Source: Parasteatoda lunata (Eukaryota; Arthropoda; Arachnida; Araneae; Theridiidae). From it: 64,000 nucleotides of DNA. This document shows, in pieces, positions 23,801 through 35,200 of this stretch (its first letter is position 1; each line of letters starts with the position of its first letter). Location of the stretch: NCBI GenBank assembly GCA_949128135.1, contig OX421975.1:54551668-54615667 (forward strand), read 5' to 3'. The position numbers and the translations under genes are program-made. Below the pieces are notes generated by a model. It ran no database searches and had not been told where the DNA came from. It saw only the letters and a program-made list of their open reading frames with translations.

Positions 23801-25041
23801 TTTAAATAAGAATTTTTAATAGTAATGCTTTTCAGCAATTATAAAATTAGAAGAATGCTTATATACACAAATAAATATATGGTAAATGTTCCCACAAAAA
23901 AAAGTATGTATAAGAACAGACATATATCTACATTCATTAGGTTTCTTAAGCTCATTCAGTTTAAATCAATAATACATTTTAGATTGATCAATAATACATT
24001 TGAAAATTCTTTGAAAATAAAAGAATTCAGTTTAAATCAATGCACTTTTCAATAATAAAAATCAAATTCTAGTTTCTATTTTTTTAGTCAAAAATTTTAA
24101 GAGTTTTTTAAATATCTTTATTTTATAAAAATGAACATTTAAAATTCATAATATACAATTTCAATAGCTTAGTTACTTAGTATTAGTTTGATTTCCTCAA
24201 AAAATAATTCCAAGGAATAAAATGTTAAAGAAAGTCATGAATAAGTGCAATGTCAAATTGTTTTCATAATGACATGATTAATTTGAACTTGCATATTGAT
24301 ATAGCATAAGAAACAAAAAATATTCAAATGCTTGATTCAAAAACTTCTACAATAATTTTTTAGTTATGATTGTTAAGGTATATAAAAATTTTTTTTTTCA
24401 CTTTCAATGTAAAGCTATAAAAAATTTACTCGTATAAAATAATTCACTATAATAAAGTATTTTTCAATTAAATTTACTTAGTATTATAGTTACTGCATGC
24501 TTATCAGCATATTTTTGGGTATATTTAAATTAAGCATAATGTAAATTAAATGTAATGGTTTTTGTTTCTTACGCCATATAAATACGCAAATTCAAACTAA
24601 TCATTGATCTTATAGTTTAAGTCTTATTCATGACTTACTTTAAGATTTTGGAATTATTTTTCAATGAAATGAAGCTAATTTTATAGAGATAACTAAGTAG
24701 GAGGGAGATATAAGGTTTTCAAAGCTATATATAGCATTAGTTGGATTCAAATAATGAGAAGTAATTGGCATATCTAAAATCAGAAAAAAAGAAAACAATT
24801 TAATTTAATAATTTTTAATACATAATAAGGAAATTTGTTTTGAGAATGTCAATGAAAGAATAATTTTTTTTTTTTAATTTAATAAATTTTACAATTATAT
24901 GGATAACTGGAGTACTTTAATTTTATGATTAGAGAAAAAAGTTTATGAATCTTTTGGCATTAAAACTATTTAAATTGCTAAGATATATTATAATGTTGAT
25001 TTCAGTTACAATCAAAATAATGCACATGCAAATTAATTCTT
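17882..25041. other. Gene desert between the coiled-coil and G-alpha genes
   Basis: About 7 kb of strongly AT-rich sequence with many short homopolymer and AT runs. There is a local hairpin near 21766-21808 (agtataagcataat paired with attatgcttatac). No open frame here resembles a known family, and I found no spliced exon chain. Part of the right end may be the 3' UTR of the G-alpha gene. Confidence 0.55.
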
Positions 25042-25047
25042 TTTATT
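25042..25047 (-). terminator. Candidate polyadenylation signal of the G-alpha gene
   Basis: Read on the minus strand this is AATAAA, about 145 bases after the stop codon. In sequence this AT-rich the hexamer is common, so the assignment is weak. Confidence 0.3.
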
Positions 25048-25191
25048 TAATTAATTTAAGAAATACAAAACAGCTGCCAATTAAATATAATTTAAAACTC
25101 AAAATACTTAATAATCAACACCACATAGTATAACTTCAAGTTTAAAAGTATAATAAAATTTACATGATATAAAGGGGACTTTTTCAACATA

Positions 25192-25767
25192 TCATTGCAA
25201 CATTAGTTGAGTGATATTTTTTTGTACGATGGAGTCTCTGACAGCATTGAACACTACTTTTATATTCTCTGTATCTATAGCTGTAGTGTAATGATGAAAG
25301 ATAGCTTTGTTAGGATCTCTTCTTGTGTTTTCAAAGAGTTCCAAAATAAATTTTTGAACATTTTCTATGTTGAAAGGATCACCCTTAAACTCAGGATAAA
25401 ACAATGAAATGTCAGACATTTTGTTAGATATTTTGTAAGTCAATAAATCAGTTTTGTTAAGAAAAAGGATAAAAGACACCTCCACAAATGCTCTGTGGTT
25501 GACTATGGTCTCAAAAATGTTCTGCGATTCTAGTAGACGATTTGTAGCTCTATCTTCAAGTAGCACCTGGTCGAATTCGCTGGAAGACACTAAAAACAAG
25601 ATGGACGTGACAGAATCAAAGCACTGAAACCATTTTTGCCTCTGAGATCGCTGACCTCCTACATCCACAAAACAAAATGGTACTTCATTAATCGTAATTG
25701 TAAATTCGGTAATTCCTTTGGTTGCTTTTCTGGCATGAAGAATATCTTGGTGACTGGGTGTATAATC
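25192..25767 (-). CDS. cta/GNA13: G-alpha exon 3 (switch I to C-terminus)
   Basis: The acceptor is tgtattttag on the minus strand. The exon opens with DYTPSHQDILHARKATKG, carrying switch I with Arg189 and Thr192. It then holds switch II (DVGGQRSQRQKWFQCF), the guanine-specificity motif NKTD, TTAID, and the receptor-contacting C-terminus ITQLMLQ before TGA. It encodes 191 residues, more than half the protein. Confidence 0.95.
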   Translation of the reverse strand, partial: DYTPSHQDILHARKATKGITEFTITINEVPFCFVDVGGQRSQRQKWFQCFDSVTSILFLVSSSEFDQVLLEDRATNRLLESQNIFETIVNHRAFVEVSFILFLNKTDLLTYKISNKMSDISLFYPEFKGDPFNIENVQKFILELFENTRRDPNKAIFHHYTTAIDTENIKVVFNAVRDSIVQKNITQLMLQ

Positions 25768-28700
25768 CTAAAATACATATAATGTAATAAATAAAAATAT
25801 TAATAAATAAAACAATGAGATATAATAATATAATAATATATAAAACATTTTCAGGAAATATGAATAAACAAATTAAAGTCATTAGGAACTAAAAGTTATT
25901 TTCGTAAGATATTATATCACATAAGAGGGTTAAAATTCCAATCAATAGATCAGTTCCAATAATCTTTATAGATAGTAATAACAATCAGTAGTTTATTTAC
26001 CGGCAAGAAACAGTGATTATGTAATTTCACATATTATACAGTGAATAAATGATTTCATCGATGTTTAAAGAACTTAATGTAGATCGTTCACAAGATCTAC
26101 AAGAAAACAATGACTGCAGCAATAAAAAAAAAACTATAAAAGTGTTAATAAGCCTAAGCCATATTAGTTTAGTAAAAACATTTAGTGAGAAGCCATAATG
26201 ATATTAAAAAGAGAAAGTTAGTCATCGAATTACTTTTATATAATAAAACATGATTACAATTAAATAATAATTGCAGTTACATTAAAAGTTAAATATTTTC
26301 CAAACTTCAGTTATTTTACGATAAATAAACTGAGTTATTTTTCCAGTACCAAAACAATGTAACATACTGCTTTTTTTATATTGATTGCCATTTGTTAGAT
26401 AGTCTAATCTCTAAAGCAAAATTATAATATGAGATGTGCTTATAAAAATCTAATAATTATTGTTGAAATATAAATAAAAATAAACAGATGAATTTTATTT
26501 AAAACATTTTGTTTTTAAAATATTAATGCTAAATAGAACATGAATGTAAAATTGGGAAAATAAAGCTGATTGGATCCTATTGCAGAGATATTTAAATTTT
26601 GTTTGCCATAGTATGAATGCATATAAGTTATAAAGTAGGAAGGTAAAGTATGAGTAGTTATAAAGTAGGAACGTAACAAATAGTAAAATTTCCAAATACT
26701 GAGTATTCGGCTAAAAAATTAGCTGAATAGTGCATTTAAAAAAATAAAAAATCATTAATAAATATCATTTTTATATATAAATATATTAAATCATAAATTT
26801 CATAAATAAATTATAAACTTCATATATAGATAAATCCCATTATTATAATGAAATTCACAATTAAGCACTTTTTAAGCAGTATTGGTGCTTTAAATTCCTT
26901 CTGAAGGTTTCTTTAATTCCCAGTAAATGTTCGACAGTCAATAAAACTGTCCCCCGTTTATTACAAGCCAAAAGAAATTGAATATCTGAAGTAAAATATA
27001 TTCTTTTCTATCTATATGCATGTATACACTCGCATAATCATTACCAGGATTGTGTAAACATTACAAGGAAAAAAAGTTAAATAAACTTTTTTTGTCATAT
27101 TTATGTTCAGCACAATGAATTCACTAAGAATTAACTATATTCATTAATGCAGGGACTTTTTGAAAATTTCATGCCCAGGGATAGTTAAATATTGAAAATT
27201 TTGATAATTATGCATTGATTATCAATATCTATAATTCATTTTCAATGAATTATTATAGATATTTATAATCAATTAATTACAATTTGACAAAAAAAAACAA
27301 AACAAACAAAACAATTAGTGCAAAATAAAGAAACTAAAAACTATACTTACGGTGGATGCTATTCTATCAAGATTGTTAAAAAAGTATTGTACGCTATCAC
27401 TCTGAAAAATAAAATATAAATATATTATTTTAATTTTCAACGATTGGACAATTGACTAATTAAAATTTTTTTTTATTGCACTCAATATAAATTCAGACAT
27501 AAGCTTTTTTTGAAAATTTTATAATAAAGAAAATACAATTATACCTGTTATAATAATATGGTAAGCTACAAATTAGTCAGTAAGGTTTTAACACTTATTG
27601 ATTAATCATCAACAGATGAGAAGAAAGTTATTTTGCTTTATACCAAATATTTTGAAGAAAAACTACATACTTATTTAAATTGACTAACGTTAAGCATTAT
27701 AAGAAATAGAGTAGTAGCCCTACTATATAACTAATTTCTAACATTGACCTATTCACAGCATCACTATCCGTTTGACAATAGTGATAACTGTGTGTGGTTT
27801 CGAAATTGAGTAAATAGAAACCGCAACATAGATTCAAAAATTACTCAAACACAAGATTTGAATACAACATTAGAAATTGTACAACGTTAGATCACATTTT
27901 GCTGCCTCTCAAAAAACCTAATATAATGAGAAGTTAGCACACAAATTTATTTTATAACAGAAATATTTTCTCATTTTATTTATATTATAATGTAGGATAA
28001 TTTTTCATAAAACCTTGAGTCTACTTTAAATTTATTTACTTGGAATTTAAAAAGACATCAAAGGAGTAATACTTAAGACATATACACAATATATACAGTT
28101 AGATATAAAAATTCTCAAAATTAAATCATTCAGTGGTTGTAACTTAGTGATAAAAAGTATATTTTCAACCAATTTAAGTTTTTAAAATATTTCGAACTAA
28201 TATACCAGTTTTAAAGGATACAAAGATGGAATCATTTCAACTGGCCTTAAAAATGTGAAGTTCAATATTTCCTTTAAGAGGACAATACTGATTTAAATAA
28301 AATAAATTTATCAGTTTTGTTATTTTATACTGATGCAGTCAATGACATAATATATGATTCATATAACAAATGAAATGTATTAAATACAAATGTATAATAT
28401 AATTCGCATCAAAAAAAATTCAATATATAACAAACTAGTTTGCATCATTTGTACACAATATATACAAGATGTGCGAAATGTATGGGAATGAGCTAGCCTC
28501 TCGACTCGAGAGATATAATTTAGATCAAAAATACATGTTTCGTCAGGCCAGAAAGGGAAACAATAACAACAACAACAAAAATACATGTGCAAAACACTTT
28601 CAGTTGATGCATTCAAAGATACCAAATTTGATTCCCCAATCTAAATTTTTGTGGGTAGAACAGGGGATGATTTTGTAATCTTAAATAGAAACCCCTATTT

Positions 28701-31700
28701 TTTATTATTAAAAGATTTTGAACAGTAAAAAAGAATAGTTAAAGGAGAAAAACATCACTGACCAGGAATTATCCCAGATACATGGCACAGTATTTGATGC
28801 ACTCCTGCAAATTATTTAAAATAGTAACACGAAAATCTTAACTATTTGAATTTTCTCTTGCTATTTTTTTAATAGCTAGAGAAGTTTATAATTCAACAAA
28901 AAGCAGAGAAAAGAAAGCAATTAAAAATTTAATTTGTGACAAAGATCTTTGTAAAAATATGTATAATAAACAAATGTAATGCTATTTTACAGAAATTTAA
29001 CAAATAGTTAAGTTTTTATTAAAAAAAAAAAAGCAGCAATCTTATAATTAAGTAGTGAATTCTAAAGAAGATAGTTCAGTGTAACTATGATTATCTTTGT
29101 AAGTAGTTTTCCATATATAGAATCTCAAGTCCATCATCAAGTTCCATATATAGAATCTTTCCAGAATCTCAAGTATCCGTCACCCAATCATATAATGCTT
29201 CAGTTAACAGACACCTTTTCTGACACATATTAAAAAGATCTAACTAATATTTCAGTATTGTCACAGTTAGTTATTATAAAATTACTATTGTGAGGATGAA
29301 TCCCAAATATGGCAGCTAAAAAAGAAAAACTACACAGAAAACAAAAATAAATAAATTTCTGATGATATAACATGATCTATTCCAGAAAAATAGACAAATG
29401 CTTTTTTCAAAAAAAAAAAAAAAGTTTATTATAGCTTCTACTAGTTTTAAGTAATTTTTCTAATAGTTCAATATTTAAACATTAAGTTTAAAAAGGTTCC
29501 GTCATCTATCTGACTAACCCCTAGTCTGGAGGGTGTAGATTAATTTGGATTTTCGAGTATAGAAAAAAACTACAGGGGTCTGCCTAGGTTTTTCTGAGAG
29601 GTACCTATTTTGTGAAAATTTAGACATAATTTGTGACAAATTAAAAATTTTATTTAAAAATCAACACAAAAATATGGGGAAAATGTGGATTTATCGTTTC
29701 TTAAGGGATATAAAAATAAAATTTTAAGAAAAAGTATTTTGTGAAACTACTGTTTTTCCTAAAATTGAATTTGTGAAGGTACCGCTAAAGGTTATTTTAC
29801 CGGTCTAGTAAATTCGGCCTCGACAGACCCCTGAACTATCACCAGGAATTGCACAAAAAGTTGTTGAACAAGAATTATCTCAGTCTCAGACACTACTAAA
29901 ATCAAAATTCATAACAAAATTGCTTTCTAAATTTTAACTATCATGTATTTGCTGCAATCAATATAATTTTCATGTCAAATGAAACTGCGTACAGTTAAAC
30001 AAATTGATTATTTTAGTCTGGAAGAAAAAACTGCGATTCAATTAGCTTATAGCAATAAAAGGAAAGAGTAGATTTCTGTATCGTAATCTGTGGCAGAATA
30101 ATCGCCAAGTCTTAACAACTTCAGGGTAGCGGCCTGAGAGAAACTATAAAATTAAAAAAAATCGCAGAAAGGGACCAAATCGAAAGGTATAACTTGTAGT
30201 CACCCGGGCAAACATCTACATGTTTCTTTTAAAAACAATTTGCAAATTAAAAATCTATTTGGCACCTTGGTGATTGTAGTTGGTGTGACAGCTCACATAT
30301 CCCTAAAGGAAAAGCATATTTATGTGTCTTTTATAGATTCTTCAGATTTTTTTATGATAGGGCCCTGAAACTTTGGTAAAGGGCAATTTTAGTCTCCAAT
30401 TCTAAAAATCATTAAAATTTTTTAAATTGTCGTTTAAAGATGAGAGCGAAAACAAATTTTCTAGTGAGATAAACAATACTTATTGTTGCACAGATGCTTA
30501 TTTTTATCAATTATTTAAAAAATGTCATGAGTGACATTTGCTATATTCAACCTCTAAAAAATAAACAAGTAGTTCATTGACAGCTCTTTAATAATCTATC
30601 TTTATTTTAAGTTCAATAAATCGGGATGCAAGTTGGAATCTCACCAAATTAGTTTTTTAAATATCAGTATTATCTATAGTGATTTATTAATTATTATAAA
30701 TTTTTCCGTACCCTTTTCGAAGAATAGACATTATGCTAATTTTAAACATTAGAAATTATTAAGCCAAATCATTCTTGAACTTTTACAAAGAACTTACACT
30801 CTGGAGATATTTTTATTATTGCGATCTGTCGAGCCAACTACAATCACCAAGGTGCCAAATAGATTTTAAACTTGAAAATTAAAAAAAAAAAAAAAAAAAA
30901 ACATGGAGATGTTTGCCTTGGGGTGGCTAGGAGTTACACATTTTGAATTGGTCACTTTCTGTGATGTTTTTTTTTTTCCAGTTTGTAGCAGGTCGCTGCC
31001 AAGACTTGGATATTATTCTGCCACAGATCACGTTATGGAAATCTCCCCTACACTCTCACATAATAATTACACAAGTCAAAAAAATAATATTACTCTCTTC
31101 TTTTACTGCAAGAAGCAATATATTGAATCCCATAGAAGTTTTGCAATCCCATAGAAGTTTTGCAATCACATTGATATTTCAAGAATCTTATATTTTAGAT
31201 TCGAAATACTTCATATGAGATATAAATTTGATTTATAAAAAATATTTGAGATTTTACTTAATTAGAAGGCAAAGATTAATTTGTTCAATAACAACTAAAT
31301 GACAGGCTTCAAGCAAGTTATACTTATATTTAAAATAACTTATTTAATACACCATTTCTTCTTTCCAAAACTTACAAGTTGAAATTCTCTTCTTCTATGG
31401 TAAGCTATTCTGATACTTTTATCTCTCCAAAGCTCCTTAACAGAAGGAGCGTACTGAGAAAATGTTGATTTATCTAAGAAAAAGTTTTCATAACTCATCA
31501 CACGTTCCCCGTGTTGACTACGAGAAGGATCTTGCCAGGCAATCTCTAGTTTATTGCGAGCGTCAACTAGAACTTTCATCCCTTTCACAATATTTTGAAA
31601 TATAGTGACTCTGTATTCAGCTACAGTTTCCTCGTCAAATGTTAAACCATGAATTATTCGCATTTGCTTAAGAAATGTACTTTTGCCACTCTCCCCTGCA

Positions 31701-31852
31701 CCAAGTAAAAGTAATTTTACAAGTTTTCTACGTGCTTTTTTGTCCATTTCTAACATTTTATCAATTTTTCTGCTACGTTGAAATTGATCTAATTCTTCCG
31801 GACCGTATTTTAATCTTTCGAAACAAGAACAACACAAACTCACCCCGGCCAT
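25192..31852 (-). CDS. cta/GNA13: G-protein alpha subunit, G12/13 class (concertina orthologue)
   Basis: Three minus-strand exons (31852-31376, 27401-27351, 25767-25192) join in phase to give 367 residues, close to the usual length of about 380. The product is a heterotrimeric G-protein alpha subunit that couples GPCRs to RhoGEFs and Rho-driven actomyosin contraction at the plasma membrane. Visible motifs are the P-loop GAGESGKST (51-59), switch I with the catalytic Arg (HARKATKG, Arg189, Thr192), switch II DVGGQ (211-215, Gln215), NKTD (280-283) and TTAID (337-341). The N-terminal cysteines (LCCSC, 6-10) are likely palmitoylation sites, and there is no Gly2 for myristoylation. The C-terminus LMLQ is diagnostic of G12/13. 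The start ATG has a good context (AAAAAGATGG). Nothing is missing or broken. Confidence 0.96.
25768..27350 (-). other. G-alpha intron 2
   Basis: AT-rich intron with a minus-strand donor gtaag at 27350-27346 and acceptor ttttag. It contains a near-perfect inverted repeat at 27215-27271 and small local duplications near 26625-26675 (ataaagtaggaa twice). Nothing else is recognised. Confidence 0.6.
27215..27271. repeat. Imperfect palindrome, 57 bp
   Basis: tgattatcaatatctataat on the left is complementary to the right arm ending in tatagatatttataatca, with a short loop near 27240. It would form a long AT hairpin. It may be the remnant of a small fold-back element or simple sequence. Confidence 0.6.
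27351..27401 (-). CDS. cta/GNA13: G-alpha exon 2 (short, 17 codons)
   Basis: Between minus-strand borders tttttcag and gtaag this 51-base exon encodes SDSVQYFFNNLDRIAST (160-176). It is in phase 0 at both ends, and the 'AxYFLDNLDRI'-like block is conserved before switch I in the G-alpha family. It is too short to find by open-frame length. Confidence 0.93.
29573..29833. mobile_element. hAT-like MITE, 261 bp, with 5-bp target duplication
   Basis: The left end, caggggtctgcctagg, is matched by the inverted right end, caggggtctgtcgagg. The flanks are AACTA on both sides (29568-29572 and 29834-29838). Subterminal blocks (aggtacctattttgtgaa versus the inverted gcggtaccttcacaaa) are also partly complementary. 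There is no coding capacity. The CAGGGG ends are typical of hAT elements, although 8-bp duplications are more usual for them. It lies in G-alpha intron 1. Confidence 0.8.
30067..31048. mobile_element. Large fold-back element with about 225-bp inverted arms
   Basis: The left arm (about 30067-30296) and the inverted right arm (about 30825-31048) share ordered blocks: 'atctgtggcagaataat', 'ccaagtctt', 'gcaaacatct', then 'aaatctatttggcacc' and 'ttggtgattgtagttgg'. The arms differ by small indels, including a poly-A/T run near 30884-30900. The roughly 530-bp spacer has no open frame of note. Two overlapping short open frames at 30903-31218 lie partly in the right arm and are not genes. It is either a foldback transposon or two copies of a repeat in opposite orientation. 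Confidence 0.75.
31129..31166. repeat. Exact 19-bp tandem duplication
   Basis: cccatagaagttttgcaat occurs twice in perfect tandem (31129-31147 and 31148-31166), close to the G-alpha exon 1 donor. Confidence 0.9.
31376..31852 (-). CDS. cta/GNA13: G-alpha exon 1 (start codon to helical domain)
   Basis: This exon encodes residues 1-159, from MAGVSLCCSCFERL to YHRRREFQL, followed by a consensus donor gtaagt on the minus strand. It contains the palmitoylation cysteines, the P-loop with Lys57 and Ser58, and most of the alpha-helical domain. The frame remains open past the donor for 11 codons, which are intronic. Confidence 0.95.
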
Positions 31853-32130
31853 CTTTTTGCTTTGACAGCTGATTGTTTACATTGCCAATATAACGGTTAT
31901 CTTTTTGTTTTGCCTCAGGAAATGATAAAAAAATACGTTCGAAAAATTACACCTTGATCAACATTAGTTTAAGAAAAAAATAGGAATCTTTTGAACTTAC
32001 TTTAATTTCGTAACTATTTTATATTAATATTTTCAAGCAAAATGTAATTAAATACAGCCTGGCAAAATATTTCAAACTGTAACTGTCGTAGTTCGTAAAA
32101 TGTTTATAAACAAAATACGGAGACTTCACG
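31853..32130. promoter_or_regulatory. Divergent (possibly bidirectional) promoter region
   Basis: Only 278 bp separate the start codons of the minus-strand G-alpha gene (31852) and the plus-strand M3 gene (32131). Both 5' UTRs and both core promoters must fit here, unless non-coding first exons lie further away. I see no clear TATA box or initiator that can be assigned to one side. The sequence is AT-rich with 'ccaatataacgg' near 31888. Confidence 0.55.
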
Positions 32131-32207
32131 ATGTTTGCTAGGGGAATTCTCCGACTTCGTAAAATAAATTACAAATTATTACAACAAAGAAATAAATATG
32201 TGGTTTT
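32131..32207 (+). CDS. M3-like gene exon 1: start and presequence
   Basis: The exon reads from ATG through MFARGILRLRKINYKLLQQR to a gtaagt donor, leaving two bases that complete a Leu codon with exon 2. Five arginines, four lysines and no acidic residue make a plausible amphipathic mitochondrial targeting helix. The start is chosen because it is the first ATG, and its frame joins in phase to the conserved NPLL motif. The exon is too short to be found by length. Confidence 0.75.
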
Positions 32208-35200
32208 GTAAGTAATTTAGGTCTTTGATGCAAAACTTCATATTCTTTGTTTGAGATTTAATTTTTTTCACGAATCTGCCTATGAAACAATATCGAAAAA
32301 CATTGATTCCTTCGAGAAATTTACCGAAACATTTCGACCCGACCGCAAATTTAATATTTCAATTAATATAATAATTTAAAAAGTAAAAGTTATTAAATCT
32401 TTGTTTCGCTACGCCTGAAAAACAAATGCTAATGATACTGTCGGGAATGTTTATAATTTTTTTTTAGTGTTATTATTTTTAATCCATCCATCAATTTATC
32501 AATCATCTAAATTATTTTATTCTGCAGTTTTTAACTCAGAAAAAAAAGTTTAATTTAATTTAGCCTGTAGGTGTGCTTTTTCTTACTTTTTCTATTTTTT
32601 GCTAGTGGTTAATTACGCAGCTTAAGGATGCACCATATCTTTTTTTGCCTCCACCTTACAGTTCTTGGGGTATTTGACACGTTAAAGCGTATAAGCGGAA
32701 TTGTCGAACAATATTCATTCTAGATATCTTCCTGATCTATCTAAACTGATTGATTTTTTTAGTAATCAAAATGGTTTAAAAAGTTGCCAAGTTTTTTATG
32801 GTGAAAAATCTTAATAATTAAAATTTTCCAATTTAATACAAAATTTACAATGGTCTGGTCTACTTACTCTAAAATTATTTTCATGTTCTCCATAAAGATT
32901 TCTAAAAAATAATTTAAAAGTCCACTGTCAAATAATTTTTGATGGTATATTAAATAGAGACACTGTCTATTTACTTAAAATGCCAAAGTCTATCGATCAT
33001 AAGTCCCACAATGAACTGATCATAAAGCACTGCTCCCAATCGAATATCGCAGTGAAGTTTCACTGTCTTCAATAGTGAAGAGACAACTTCAATCATCTTG
33101 TGATAGGACCAAGGATGGGTAGTATCGGTCCTCACTAAATTACTTTACTGTTAAATGGTTAACTTTGCACACAGGTGATTAAGTTACCAATTTGTGGCAG
33201 CCATCCCCTCTGCAGAGGATGAATAAAGTTAAATAATGTGAAAAGAGTGCATATAGTGCCATGTAAGCCAACGTACTATAGTTTTGGTTTAGTGAAGTAC
33301 CTTTTTCAATGTCAAAATTTTGAATGAAAAAGGCAAACACAGTGTGATATGTATGAATTAAAGTTAGATTTAATAAATTCAAGCAATTTCTCTAAAATAT
33401 GTAAATGAAAACAATATTTTGTATTCTAAAGAATCAAAAGCTTTATTTATAAGACTGGGTTGCCATAGGCGACTATTCACAACTATTTTCAGCCTGGGGC
33501 GACTAAAAATTTTTTTTTTTGCCTAAAAAGTATTAAAATGCAACTACAGGAAAAAGAGATTATTGGGAGACTTTTCTGTACTCCTAGCAATGTTTTTAGG
33601 CATAAATTTGGATGACAAACTGCAGCCCGTGGGAGCTTCTGAACAAGATAAATTCTTTTTCCTTTTTCTTGAAAAATTTTCAATTGCAAATTTGAGTTAT
33701 CACTTTTTAATGTTCTCAATTTGCACCGATTTCATTTTAAGTCTATTTTGTTTCTAGATTGTGGTTTCAACGGTTATTGCTACGAAATTCTGCATGATTT
33801 TAAACAACCCAATTTTTAATATAATGTTACGACGCATGAATTTCGAATTTGATCATCGTAATCACTTTTTACAATAATATATATATATATATATGCTAAG
33901 TCAATTATTAATTAAAAGGGAAAATTTTTTAGATAGTATGTTTTTTTTATGAAAAAGTATCTTTTTGTCAGAAAATACAAATTTTTTTATCTAGAAATTT
34001 AATGCTAGAACATTAATGGTCATATAAAAAGTATCATATTTGCAACCAACTTGACTAAATAGATCATGGTATATGACAATTAAGTCATTTAATAAAATTT
34101 TAGATATATATTATTGAAAAAATTTTGTTCTTATTTAGGTAACTATTTTCCTAGTTTTCGGAAACTATTTTCATGCTTTGGGCTACTAAAAGCAACTATT
34201 TTGCTCATTTTTTTTCAGTGGCAACCCTGAAAAGATTATTTTATTACTCATTGTTTTATTTAAAAAAAATGTGTTTTTTATTAGATTACCAGAAATTCCT
34301 ACTGATACTGCAGAAACTAATCCCCTTCTGCGGCCTAATGAGCTCCCACCATTTAGCCAGCTAACTGTAGAAAAGTGTGTAAATGCTGTGGGAAAGCTTG
34401 TGATTGAATATGAGTCAAGTATTCATGACCTAGATCAAAGACTTTATAGTAAGTTGAATAACAATCTGCCCTATCTGATTCTCTAATTATAAAGCACCAA
34501 ATTTTGTTAAAACTAATTTTTTAGTCTAAGGTGTATACCGTAATCTAACTATACCGAATTTTGATGATGGCGGCTTATTTGTTGATTGCTTAATTTGAAG
34601 ACTTGCTCATTGAAAAGGTATTTGGTTAATGCATAAGGGATAAAAAAAGTTTGCTAAATGTAGATTTTTTAATGTAAATTTCTACTGACCCACAGAAGAA
34701 TAATGATACTTATTTCTTCTATTATCTCAAACATACACAATATAAAAACATTCTTTGTTAGCTCTTTTGTAACTATTGCTTAAAGGTTTTTATCCTTTGT
34801 TTTCCAAACTCACATTTGCTTTGCAATAATTTTTATTTTTTGGGGATGAATAAACTCTTAAATTGGAATTTAAAATTATTCATTTGAAAGGTATTTCCCT
34901 AAATTTTTAATTGTAGTGACTTAGTTTTTGCAGTTTTATTTTCTAATTCTATGAGATAAAATTTAAACCTATTTTACTTAACTGAAGCAAAAAACAATGT
35001 GAATAAAATACAAATGAAAATACAGAAATAGACATACTCTTGTTTTGGTCTATAAACAAGAATCTTCCTCAGTGTCTAAACATCAAGTGATGTTAGAGGA
35101 GTCAAAGGACAAGCATGTGTAAAGTGGTTTTACCAATAGGGACAAAGAAACAAGGTTGAACAAAATAATAAAAAAAGGATTGATACGAAACAGGTATGAG

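Noticed and set aside
30903..31218. Two overlapping open frames of 83 and 91 codons
   Set aside because: They lie in the right arm of the fold-back element and in a 19-bp tandem repeat, and neither resembles a protein.
33000..33250. Less AT-rich block in M3-like intron 1 resembling an interspersed repeat
   Set aside because: It reminded me of repeats seen in spider genomes, but no termini, motif or second copy in the window support a call.
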